Assembly (NCBI RefSeq): GCF_900631955.1
Contig: NZ_UZWD01000004.1
Coordinates: 368,836-432,835 of the forward strand
Reading direction: 5' to 3'
Source of the DNA: Devosia equisanguinis
Lineage (GTDB): Bacteria; Pseudomonadota; Alphaproteobacteria; Rhizobiales; Devosiaceae
DNA: 64,000 bases
In this document: positions 45,587-53,503 of the stretch, one piece after another
Layout of the letters: the number at the start of each line of letters is the position of its first letter
Position numbering within the stretch: the stretch's first letter is position 1
Notes under the pieces: model-generated
Database searches by the model: none
Told to the model about the DNA's origin: nothing
Seen by the model: only the letters and a program-made list of their open reading frames with translations
Program-made: the position numbers and the translations under genes

Positions 45587-46972
45587 CTATTCCCGCTCGG
45601 CCCGCTGCGTCACGCCATTCTGGTAAAGCTCCAGCCCCACAACCGCCCCGGCCTCGTCGCGCAGGAACCGCACCAATGCGTCCACTTCGGGCGAACCGAA
45701 TTCGGTTTCGGACAACGCCCGCACGCGCAGCCGCCCCTGTCCGGTCCCCTGCACATAGAGCCGTCCGTCCATGTGCGTGACGTCGAGAGCAAAATCAGGT
45801 GTCAGCCGATAGAGCCCCACATAGTCGGCCAATACGTCCTCTGGCACGGCGAATTCGGGCGGCATGGCCGTGCGTTCCGCATAGGGTTTGTTCGGATCGA
45901 GCAGATGTACGCCGAGCGCATCGATGTCACCGGAGGTCACCTGGTTGGAGAGGAGCACGAGCCCCATGCCGGTCTCGGGCCGATAAGCCATCAGGGCGCT
46001 GAACCCACCGGTCATGCCATTGTGCCAGACGATCCCGTCGGTCTCCAACCAACCCAACCCGATCCTGGCGCCGCCCATGCCGGTGGGGCGGAAGGTTTCG
46101 AGCATCAGCGCAAAGGCCGGGTCGAGCGCGCTGGGGGTGGCGCCGCTGGCTGCGGCAATGAACTTGCCCATGTCCCGCGCGGTCGAGCGCCAGCCTCCGG
46201 CCGGGGTGAACAGACCCAGGTTCCAGTGGCTTGTGGCATCGCCATTGATGTCGTGCCCCTGGGCAAAGTCGCGATCCGCCGGCATGGCGACGAAGGTGCT
46301 GTCCATGCCGAGCGGCGTCAAGATGCGCTCCTTGACGAGGCTCTCATAGCTTTGCCCACTTGCCGTCTCCAGCGCCAGACCCAACAGTGTCGTGCCGGTA
46401 TTGGAATATTCAAAGCTCTGGCCCGGCGCCCGAGGCAGGGTGAAGCCGGCGAGAAAATCCGCCAAGTCTGCGCCGGAAAAGTCCGCATAGGGATCGTCAG
46501 CGCTGGCCGCCAGCACAGCCGGGGGCACCGAGGGCAGGCCCGAATGATGGGTGGCGAGATCGAAAATGGTGATCTGCCGCCCATCCTTTTCCGGCAGCAT
46601 CAGGCCTTCGGGCATATGGTCTTGTGCGGCATCTTCCAGCGCCAACCGCCCATCGAGCACCAGGTCCGCCAGCAGCAGATTGGTGAAAATCTTCGAGATC
46701 GAGCCGATTTCAAACACTGTGTCGGCGGTCACGGCAGCGGCGTTTGCTGCGCCCGACGTGCCGTAGCCAGCCAGTAGCGTGTCGTGCCCGGGCGCGCTCA
46801 GCGCCAGGGCCACGCCCGTCGCCTGTCCCGCCGCGATATGGCGGGGGATCAGCTCTTCCGCGCGTTCAAGCGTCGCGTCGATCTCCTCTGCCCCAGCCTG
46901 TGCCACGCCGCAAAGCGGCAGCACTGTTCCCATCACGATCGCCAGCGCCAATCCGATTCTGCTCAATGCCAT
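45587..46972 (-). CDS. Secreted serine hydrolase, class C beta-lactamase-like (S12)
   Basis: A 461-residue protein with a signal peptide (to about residue 26, GVAQA). The penicilloyl-serine motifs are SISK (91-94), YSN (189-191) and HNG (317-319). After the catalytic domain, residues 381-457 form a DUF3471-like beta domain (LADYVGLYRLTPDF ... GAVVGLELYQNG). The group includes esterases, D-amino-acid peptidases and beta-lactamases; which activity applies is unclear. It is the first gene of an operon with the MerR and GNAT genes and has a MerR-style promoter upstream; AAGGAAG precedes the ATG. Confidence 0.9.
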   Translation of the reverse strand: MALSRIGLALAIVMGTVLPLCGVAQAGAEEIDATLERAEELIPRHIAAGQATGVALALSAPGHDTLLAGYGTSGAANAAAVTADTVFEIGSISKIFTNLLLADLVLDGRLALEDAAQDHMPEGLMLPEKDGRQITIFDLATHHSGLPSVPPAVLAASADDPYADFSGADLADFLAGFTLPRAPGQSFEYSNTGTTLLGLALETASGQSYESLVKERILTPLGMDSTFVAMPADRDFAQGHDINGDATSHWNLGLFTPAGGWRSTARDMGKFIAAASGATPSALDPAFALMLETFRPTGMGGARIGLGWLETDGIVWHNGMTGGFSALMAYRPETGMGLVLLSNQVTSGDIDALGVHLLDPNKPYAERTAMPPEFAVPEDVLADYVGLYRLTPDFALDVTHMDGRLYVQGTGQGRLRVRALSETEFGSPEVDALVRFLRDEAGAVVGLELYQNGVTQRAERE

Positions 46973-47018
46973 GGGGTCTTCCTTTCCATTCGACGCCCGG
47001 GCGGGCGCCTGCGAAAAG

Positions 47019-47051
47019 GGTCATTACCCTATGACCTAAGGTCCGGTTCAA
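47019..47051 (-). promoter_or_regulatory. MerR-type promoter/operator of the serine hydrolase operon
   Basis: On the minus strand TTGAAC (47051-47046) and TAATGA (47026-47021) are 19 bases apart, the long spacer typical of MerR-controlled promoters. The spacer contains the palindrome GACC-TTA-GGTC, and an overlapping GGTCAT-N6-ATGACC palindrome covers 47019-47036. It stands about 50 bases upstream of the hydrolase start. Confidence 0.65.
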
Positions 47052-47090
47052 CCCATAAATGGCGCTGGCGTCACAAAATCATCCCGCCCC

Positions 47091-47840
47091 TCAGGCCGCA
47101 CGTGCCCCCGCAAAGGCCGGCAATACGGCGCGTTGCCCGGTTCCCTCGAGCGCAACGAAGCACATCGGCACCCCGTAAAGCCGCTGCAGATGCTCAGGGG
47201 TCACCACCTCATCCACCTTGCCCTTCAGCGCCGGGCCGTCCGGAAGCATCAACAGTGCCGTGTCGGCAATGGCCAGCGCGTGGTTGGGGTCATGGGTGGT
47301 AAAGACGATGGCCTTGTCGCGGCTTTGCCGCAATCCGTCGAGCAGCGTCAGGAGCCTTTGCTGGTTGGCAAGATCGAGCGCGGCGCCAGGTTCATCGAGC
47401 ACCAGCACGTCCGAGCCGGTGGCCATTGCCCGCGCCAGGAGAACCAATTGCCGCTCGCCGCCCGAGAGATGGTCGAAGCGCTCGGCTTCGAACCGGGCCG
47501 CGCCTACCCGCTCCAGCGCCTGCCGCGCCACCGCAAAGTCTTCAGCCTTGGGTTGCCCGAACAGGCCCAGGCCCGCCGCGCGGCCCATCACCACCACGTC
47601 GATGACGCGGTAGCTCGCCTGCGACGTCGCGGTTTGCGGCACATAGCCGACGATGTCGGGTGCCCGGCGCTGCCCGGTATCGATCCGCTGAAAGCCCAGC
47701 ATGGCACGCAGCGCCGTGGTCTTGCCGCGTCCATTGGGGCCCAGAATGGCCATGCATTCGCCCTTGGGCACCGAAAAGCTCAGATTTTCGAATATGGTGC
47801 GATTGCCGAACCGTACGCTGGCCGTGCTGAGACCGATCAT
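47091..47840 (-). CDS. FecE-type ABC importer ATP-binding protein (iron/siderophore type)
   Basis: A 249-residue ATPase. Walker A GPNGRGKT is at 34-41, signature LSGGERQLVLLARAMA, Walker B VLVLDEPGAALD and H-loop TTHDPNHAL. It shares one base with the permease stop (TGATG) and closes a three-gene importer operon starting at 49994. Confidence 0.92.
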   Translation of the reverse strand: MIGLSTASVRFGNRTIFENLSFSVPKGECMAILGPNGRGKTTALRAMLGFQRIDTGQRRAPDIVGYVPQTATSQASYRVIDVVVMGRAAGLGLFGQPKAEDFAVARQALERVGAARFEAERFDHLSGGERQLVLLARAMATGSDVLVLDEPGAALDLANQQRLLTLLDGLRQSRDKAIVFTTHDPNHALAIADTALLMLPDGPALKGKVDEVVTPEHLQRLYGVPMCFVALEGTGQRAVLPAFAGARAA

Positions 47841-48901
47841 CAGCGTGCTCCTCTTTCGCGATAGTGTTGACGCAGCAGCAGCGCAAAGACTGGTGCGCCG
47901 ACAATGGCGGTGAGCACACCCAGCGGAATTTCGGCCGCTGTGAGCGTCCGCGCCAGTGTGTCGACCCCGATGAGATAGGCCGCACCCAGAATGGCCGCGG
48001 CCGGCAGCAGCTTGCGGTGGTCATGCCCGACGATCAGCCGGCAGGCATGCGGGATGACCAGCCCGATCCAGCCGACAATCCCCGAGACCGCCACCTGTGC
48101 GCCCACCACCAATGCCACCATGGCAAAGATCAGCCAGCGCTCGAGATCGGGCCGGGCGCCGAGGCTACGCGCCTCCGCTTCTTCCAGCGATAGAACATTG
48201 AGTCGGAAGCGCAGCGCCCAGAGCACGACGACACCGACGACTATGCCCGGCGCGGCGATGCCCACCCGCTCCCAGGTCGCCGTGGCAAAGCTCCCCAGCA
48301 GCCAATAGACGATGGCCGGCAGCGACGAATTGGGGTCGGCGAAATATTGCAGCAGCGACACGAAAGCCGAGAACAGCGCGCCCACCACCATGCCCGAGAG
48401 AATGACGGTGACGATCTGCGTCCGACCATCGATACGGGCAATGGCGCCCACCAGGGCCAAGGCCGACAGCCCGAAGACGAAGACCAGCGCCAAGAGCGGC
48501 AAGCCCCAGATCCCCAGTGAAATCGCCAGCGCACCGCCAAAGGCGGCGCCCTGCGAAATTCCCAGCACCTGCGGCGACACCAGCGGGTTGCGGAATACGC
48601 CCTGCAGTGCTGCCCCGGAAATGGCGAGACCCGCTCCACACAGTCCCGCCAGGATGACGCGCGGCACCCGCACCAGCCAGACGATACGCTCGTCAATGCC
48701 TGCGGGCAGGGCGGTGGGGTCGAACAGGCTCGTCCATATGATCGAAAGCGCCCGGTCCACCGGCACCGCATAGCGGCCCACCGTCACACTGACCAGCAGG
48801 CTTACAGCCAGAAGCGCCGCAAAGACGGCGAATTGCATCGCCGTCTTCATCTCGCGCTGGGCGGGCCGGCCGACGGCCAGCCCTTCACGTGCTGAGCTCA
48901 T
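47840..48901 (-). CDS. FecCD-type ABC importer permease (iron/siderophore type)
   Basis: A 353-residue permease with about ten membrane segments. WLVRVPRVILAGLCGAGLAISGAALQGVFRNPLVSPQVLGISQGAAFG and GIVGWIGLVIPHACRLIVGHDHRKLLP are family signatures. The ATG at 48901 follows the binding-protein stop by a few bases. As a single permease gene it must act as a homodimer. Confidence 0.93.
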   Translation of the reverse strand: MSSAREGLAVGRPAQREMKTAMQFAVFAALLAVSLLVSVTVGRYAVPVDRALSIIWTSLFDPTALPAGIDERIVWLVRVPRVILAGLCGAGLAISGAALQGVFRNPLVSPQVLGISQGAAFGGALAISLGIWGLPLLALVFVFGLSALALVGAIARIDGRTQIVTVILSGMVVGALFSAFVSLLQYFADPNSSLPAIVYWLLGSFATATWERVGIAAPGIVVGVVVLWALRFRLNVLSLEEAEARSLGARPDLERWLIFAMVALVVGAQVAVSGIVGWIGLVIPHACRLIVGHDHRKLLPAAAILGAAYLIGVDTLARTLTAAEIPLGVLTAIVGAPVFALLLRQHYRERGAR

Positions 48902-48905
48902 GGCT

Positions 48906-49994
48906 TCAGCGGGCCGCGAACTGGTCGTAGCCGGCGGCATCGCCCTGGAACCCGGTCCAAAGAATACCGTCGATATCGGCGTCGCTCAGTTCGTAGTTGT
49001 AAAGCACCTTATAGGCGTCCCGCATTTCGGCCCGCAGGTCGTAGTCGAACAGCTCCGGGTGCAGCAACTCGGCCAGCCATATCCAGGTCAATGGCGACTC
49101 CTGGTTGGGCGGATCCCAGCGATAGCCGCCCAGTGGCATTTTGTAGACGCGCTTGTTCTGTGCCGCCTGGGTCAGCGACAGGATCGGGTCGTCATAGACC
49201 CAGGACACATCCAGTTCCGGTTCGAAACTGTTGAGCAGGATGACGTCGGGATTCCACTGCGCGATCTGTTCGCGATTGATCGACTGGCTGCCGGTCAGTT
49301 CGGCAGCGGCATTCTTGCCGCCGGCAAGGTCGATATACCAGTTATTGTAGCTGTTGGGTGCGCCCGAGGCGGTAATGTCGGAGAGAGAGCGGCCCAGATA
49401 GAGCACATTGGGCCGCTCTTCGGCGCTCAGCCCTTCTGTCTTGGCAGCGATCGCCGCCATGACCGTGTCGCGCCAGTCCACCAACTGCTCGATGCGCTCA
49501 GGCTTGCCGATGGCAGTGGCCAGATTGCGCATATAAGTCTGGGCATTGTCCTCGTTGCCATAGACGATCAGCATCGCGTTGAGACCGGCATTGAGGATTG
49601 GATCGACGATCTCCGGGCCACGACCGCCCCATTGGATGACGAGGTCCGGATTGACCGCTGCAAGCGCCTCCACATTAGGGACGAAATCGGTGCCGGTGAC
49701 GCCGTCGGTGATGTTGAGCGCGTCGGGGAAGATCCGGCCCAGAATACCCTCCCGCAAGGCGGTCAGGGAGAGCGGGTTCATGCCCACCAGCTTCTCGGCG
49801 CCGCCATCAATGGCGATGACTCCAGAGGCCATCGGCATCGGAATGGTGACGATGCGTTCGGCGGGCTTGTCGAGCGTGACGGCGCGACCCTCCTGGTCGG
49901 TGATGGAAATGGCTTGCGCAAAGGTCGCCAACGGTAGCAGGGCGAGCAAAATTGTTGCGGCGCCGGTGAGACGGCGCGCGGTGCAGACGGTCAT
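48906..49994 (-). CDS. FecB/BtuF-type periplasmic binding protein (iron/siderophore type)
   Basis: A 362-residue binding protein with a signal peptide ending ATFAQA. The mature start ISITDQEGRAVTLDKPAERIVTIPMPMAS is the usual FecB-like opening. GGAG precedes the ATG at 49994. A TGA-N9-TCA iron box and a TTGACT -35-like element lie upstream, so an iron compound is the likely ligand. Confidence 0.9.
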   Translation of the reverse strand: MTVCTARRLTGAATILLALLPLATFAQAISITDQEGRAVTLDKPAERIVTIPMPMASGVIAIDGGAEKLVGMNPLSLTALREGILGRIFPDALNITDGVTGTDFVPNVEALAAVNPDLVIQWGGRGPEIVDPILNAGLNAMLIVYGNEDNAQTYMRNLATAIGKPERIEQLVDWRDTVMAAIAAKTEGLSAEERPNVLYLGRSLSDITASGAPNSYNNWYIDLAGGKNAAAELTGSQSINREQIAQWNPDVILLNSFEPELDVSWVYDDPILSLTQAAQNKRVYKMPLGGYRWDPPNQESPLTWIWLAELLHPELFDYDLRAEMRDAYKVLYNYELSDADIDGILWTGFQGDAAGYDQFAAR

Positions 49995-50050
49995 CTTTTT
50001 CTCCTTCGCCGGCGCGAGGCATCGCCGACATGGCAAGGGGTATTAAAAGA

Positions 50051-50065
50051 TGATAGTAAGAGTCA
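50051..50065. promoter_or_regulatory. IRO-like box (TGA-N9-TCA), candidate RirA site
   Basis: TGATAGTAAGAGTCA fits the iron-responsive TGA-N9-TCA box of alphaproteobacterial RirA. On the minus strand it overlaps TTGACT, a likely -35 element of the importer operon starting at 49994. It resembles the site at 55949 (TGATAGT-NNN-AGTC shared). Confidence 0.6.
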
Positions 50066-50186
50066 AGATATTTGCGGTGCGACGTTCTGCCTGCCAGCAC
50101 CCATCAGCTCGCGCCTTGCCCCTGCGACGAGAAGAACGCTTGAGCCCGCCCCGATTTGCACTTATTGGCAGATGCAGGGGGACTTC

Positions 50187-50576
50187 ATGACCATCTCGGC
50201 CGGCAAAATCGTCAGGGAGATCGGGACCGCGCTTGCGGTTCTGGCGATCTATGTCCTGACCATGCTGGCGCCGCTGCATCAGGCGGCGGGGCTGCAGCGT
50301 GACCTTGCAGCGCTGGGTTATGACGCAATTGGCGTCTGGTCGGTCTGTGCCCCGCTGACCGAAACCGATGGCCCCGACGGCAAGGGAACTCTGCAGATCA
50401 AGTGCCCGGCTGCGGGCATCGGCAAGAATGATCTCGCCGCTATCCTGCCGACTCCGATCGTGTTCGGCCTCTTGCCGGCATCAGGGCCGGTCGTGTTCGC
50501 ACTCGATTTTAAAACTGCGCTGATCCGACCGGTCGAGCATCCGCGCCAACCGAGAGCCCCTCCAGTCCAAGCCTGA
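50187..50576 (+). CDS. DUF2946-like small membrane-anchored protein of the copper cluster
   Basis: A 129-residue protein with one N-terminal hydrophobic segment (IGTALAVLAIYVLTMLAPLHQAAG), two Cys (SVC and IKC) and a Pro-rich C-terminus. The size, layout and position next to YcnI and CopC/D genes suggest the DUF2946 family, often found with copper genes. GGGGGAC precedes the ATG at 50187. Function is unknown; a role in periplasmic copper handling is inferred. Confidence 0.6.
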   Translation: MTISAGKIVREIGTALAVLAIYVLTMLAPLHQAAGLQRDLAALGYDAIGVWSVCAPLTETDGPDGKGTLQIKCPAAGIGKNDLAAILPTPIVFGLLPASGPVVFALDFKTALIRPVEHPRQPRAPPVQA

Positions 50577-50636
50577 TTGACCATTTCTGGCGGCACCCGC
50601 CGCTGCAATCAGACCCTTTTTGACTGGAGATCACAG

Positions 50637-51164
50637 ATGATCCGCACTTTCGCTCGCGCCGCCCTGGCTGCCACCACTCTCGTTGCCCTCGCCGTCCCGG
50701 CCTTTGCCCATGTGACCTTGGAGACCCAGGAAGCCACCATCGGCAAGTCGTACAAGGCCGTGGTGCGTGTGCCCCATGGCTGTGGTACCGAAGCCACCCA
50801 CACCGTTCGCGTTCAGATCCCCGAGGGCTTCTTTGCCGTCAAGCCGATGCCAAAGGCCGGCTGGGAGCTGGAAACCGTGACCGGCCCCTATGAAAACGCC
50901 TATGACAATCACGGCACCAAGGTGACCGAAGGCGTCAAGGAAATCGTCTGGTCGGGTGGCAATCTCAAGAACGAGTGGTACGACGAGTTCGTCTTCCGCG
51001 GCACCTTTGCCGGTTCGCTTGAAGCGGGCACCTTCTACTTCCCGACCATCCAGGAATGCGCCACCGGCGAGGAAGCCTGGCTCGACACCACCGGTGCCGA
51101 GAACGCCGAAATGCCGGCCCCCAGCCTCAAGCTGGTCCCGGCCGAAGGCGGCCACAGCCACTAA
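50637..51164 (+). CDS. YcnI family (DUF1775) copper-associated protein
   Basis: A 175-residue periplasmic protein. The signal peptide ends PAFA and the mature protein starts with His (HVTLETQEA), the N-terminal histidine that binds copper in YcnI-type proteins. VPHGCGTEATHTVRVQIPEGFFAVKPMPKAGWEL and EWYDEFVFRGTF are family motifs. The C-terminus ends HSH. GGAG precedes the ATG at 50637. It lies just upstream of the CopC-CopD fusion, as in many copper-uptake clusters. Confidence 0.92.
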   Translation: MIRTFARAALAATTLVALAVPAFAHVTLETQEATIGKSYKAVVRVPHGCGTEATHTVRVQIPEGFFAVKPMPKAGWELETVTGPYENAYDNHGTKVTEGVKEIVWSGGNLKNEWYDEFVFRGTFAGSLEAGTFYFPTIQECATGEEAWLDTTGAENAEMPAPSLKLVPAEGGHSH

Positions 51165-51230
51165 CGGCATTCCCGGGACGGGGCCAGCGGCCCCGTCCCA
51201 CCCGCTCCGGCAATCCGAAGGGATTTCACC

Positions 51231-52838
51231 ATGACCAGACTGGCGACCCATCTGGGCGCGCTGGTGCTGTGCGCGCTTCTGGCGCTGTGCGGCAGCCTGC
51301 CTGCCATGGCGCATGCGCAACTGCTTGCCACCAGCCCCGCCGCCAACACTGTGCTCGATAGCGTTCCGACAACTGCAACGCTTACCTTCAACGAACCAGT
51401 GACGGCGCTGGCTATCACCCTTATCGGCGCCGATGGCGATCCGCGCGACCTGCTTGCGACAACCGAGAGCGGCGAGACGCTTGTCGTCACCCTGCCTGCG
51501 GAGATGAGCCAGGGCACCCATGCCCTTAGCTGGCGCGTGGTCTCGGTAGATGCCCATCCCATTGCCGGCACGCTGATTTTCTCCGTCGGCACCGCCAGCG
51601 CTGCCCCGCTGGCCGAAACTGCCGCCTCCTCCCGCGCCACCACAATCTCCCTCTGGCTTGGCAAGACCGGGCTGTTTATCGCCCTCGTCATTGGTGTCGG
51701 CGGTGCCGTCTTCGCGCTGGCTGCACCGCTGCCGGTTCCGGCTCGCCGCGCCGCGATCGCTGCCAGCGCCGTGGGGCTGGTGCTCGCACCGCTGACCCTT
51801 GGCCTGCATGGCGCCGATGCCATGGGGCTTGCACCCGATGCCCTGATTGGCACCACCTCCTGGGCTACCGGTTTCCTGACCAGCTACGGCACCAGCGTGC
51901 TCCTGCTCCTAGGCGCCTTCGCTCTGGCGCTTGCGGCACTGTTGCTACCCTCTCTTGGCGTCCTTGCCTGGCTGGCCTGGGCGCTTTCGGCTATTGCCTT
52001 GGCAGTAAGTGGCCATGCCGGCGCTGCCCAGCCGCAAATGCTGACCCGTGCCGCCGTCATTTTCCACATCGGCGGCATCCTGTTCTGGACGGGTGCGCTC
52101 CTGCCTCTGTGGTTTGCGCTGAGCAATCGCGGCGAGACTGCAGATCGCGCCCTGATCCGTTTTTCCCGCTTCATTCCCTTCGCCGTTCTGCCGCTGCTGG
52201 TCTCGGGCATTGTGCTCGCCGTCATCCAGCTCGGAGCGCCCGGACCGGCCTGGCTGAGGCCCTATGGCTATATTCTGGCCGCCAAGCTGGCGCTGCTTGT
52301 CCTGCTCCTGGCGCTGGCCCTGTGGAACCGACTCTCCCTCACTGCCCCGGCGCTGAAGGGAGAGCTCAAGGCACGTCATCGCTTGCGATTCTCCATCCGC
52401 CTCGAACTCGTTCTGGTGCTGCTTATTCTGGCCCTGGTCGCCGGCTGGCGGTTCACGCCGCCACCGCGTGCCCTGGCCGAGGTCGAGGCAGCCCAGGCCG
52501 CACGGGCGGCGCTGCTCGAGCCTATCCATGCCCATGCCATGGATGACAAGATCATGGCCGGCCTTACCATCACCCCCGGCACGGCCGGTCCGGTGCGCAT
52601 CGAGATCGAGGTCACCGACATCGACTACGAGCCAATCGAGCCCGTCGCCGTGGATATCACCTTCAGTGCCCCCGAACGCGGCATCGAGCCGTTCAAAGCC
52701 AGTGCCACGCTCCTCGATGGTCTCTGGGTCATCGAGGGCCAGACCATACCCCTGTCAGGACTCTGGGAGCTCATTCTCGACATCCGTGTCGATCGCTTCA
52801 CCCTCGCGCGTATGGCGACCGAAATCGACATCCCCTGA
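51231..52838 (+). CDS. CopC-CopD fusion (YcnJ-like) copper transport protein
   Basis: A 535-residue protein. A signal peptide is followed by a CopC domain starting HAQLLATSPAANTVLDSVPTTATLTFNEPV, with the N-terminal His of copper-binding CopC. About eight membrane segments of a CopD domain follow (roughly 145-410), then a soluble YtkA-like beta domain near the C-terminus (VRIEIEVTDIDYEPIEPVAVDITF). It probably carries copper from periplasm to cytoplasm or buffers it. The gene follows ycnI by 66 bases. Confidence 0.92.
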   Translation: MTRLATHLGALVLCALLALCGSLPAMAHAQLLATSPAANTVLDSVPTTATLTFNEPVTALAITLIGADGDPRDLLATTESGETLVVTLPAEMSQGTHALSWRVVSVDAHPIAGTLIFSVGTASAAPLAETAASSRATTISLWLGKTGLFIALVIGVGGAVFALAAPLPVPARRAAIAASAVGLVLAPLTLGLHGADAMGLAPDALIGTTSWATGFLTSYGTSVLLLLGAFALALAALLLPSLGVLAWLAWALSAIALAVSGHAGAAQPQMLTRAAVIFHIGGILFWTGALLPLWFALSNRGETADRALIRFSRFIPFAVLPLLVSGIVLAVIQLGAPGPAWLRPYGYILAAKLALLVLLLALALWNRLSLTAPALKGELKARHRLRFSIRLELVLVLLILALVAGWRFTPPPRALAEVEAAQAARAALLEPIHAHAMDDKIMAGLTITPGTAGPVRIEIEVTDIDYEPIEPVAVDITFSAPERGIEPFKASATLLDGLWVIEGQTIPLSGLWELILDIRVDRFTLARMATEIDIP

Positions 52839-52858
52839 TCAATGCAAGGAACCACGCT

Positions 52859-53422
52859 ATGAATTCCCTTCCCCGCCTTGCCGCTTTGGCACTTCTTGCC
52901 ATCCTCGCTCCAGCCCTGCCGAGCCTCGCGCATGACACCACGCCCAAGCCGGCTGGCCACGATGCGCATGCCCATGGTGCAGGCGATGCGCACGCTTCCG
53001 GCGATGCCCATGCCGGACACGGCAATGGCCACCATGGCAGCGACACCGCCGTCGATCAGTCGGGCCTGTCCGATGTCGAGGCAATCACCGCAATCAAGCT
53101 CGCCATGTTCGACACGCCCGAAAATCCGTTGCATATCGGCCCCATCATCGTCGTCGGCGACTATGCGGTCAGCGGTTGGGACCAGGGCGGCATGGGCGGC
53201 CGTGCTTTGATGCGCAAGACCGCAAAGGGCTGGGCCATCCACCTGTGTGCCGGTGCCGGCCTCAAGGACGCTGCGGCGCTTGCAGAGATTGGCGTGCCCG
53301 AACATGAGGCCCTGCAGATGGCAACCGAACTGGCCGCCGCCGAGGCCCAGTTGCCGCCCGAAACGGTTGCCCTCTACGACTCTTTCGACGGCACGGTGAT
53401 GGTTGACGAGACCCTGTTCTGA
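52859..53422 (+). CDS. His-rich copper uptake system-associated protein
   Basis: A 187-residue secreted protein. The signal peptide ends PSLA; residues about 22-62 are rich in His, Ala, Gly and Asp (HDAHAHGAGDAHASGDAHA...), a likely copper-chelating tail. The remaining part (SDVEAITAIKLAMFDTPENPLHIGPIIVVGDYAVSGWDQGGMGGRALM) resembles proteins annotated as copper uptake system-associated. It follows copCD by 20 bases and ends the cluster. The molecular role is not established. Confidence 0.8.
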   Translation: MNSLPRLAALALLAILAPALPSLAHDTTPKPAGHDAHAHGAGDAHASGDAHAGHGNGHHGSDTAVDQSGLSDVEAITAIKLAMFDTPENPLHIGPIIVVGDYAVSGWDQGGMGGRALMRKTAKGWAIHLCAGAGLKDAAALAEIGVPEHEALQMATELAAAEAQLPPETVALYDSFDGTVMVDETLF

Positions 53423-53479
53423 GCCACTGGCTCTACCCGGCCCATAACTGTGCCGCCCAGGCAGACAATGCGGGGGCGG

Positions 53480-53495
53480 TACGGCTCTGGAGCCG
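53480..53495. terminator. Small hairpin between copper cluster and GH95 gene
   Basis: ACGGCT-CTGG-AGCCGT is a perfect six-base-pair stem with a CTGG loop between two convergent genes. There is no U-tract, so the role is tentative. Confidence 0.4.
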
Positions 53496-53503
53496 TTCGG
53501 GAA

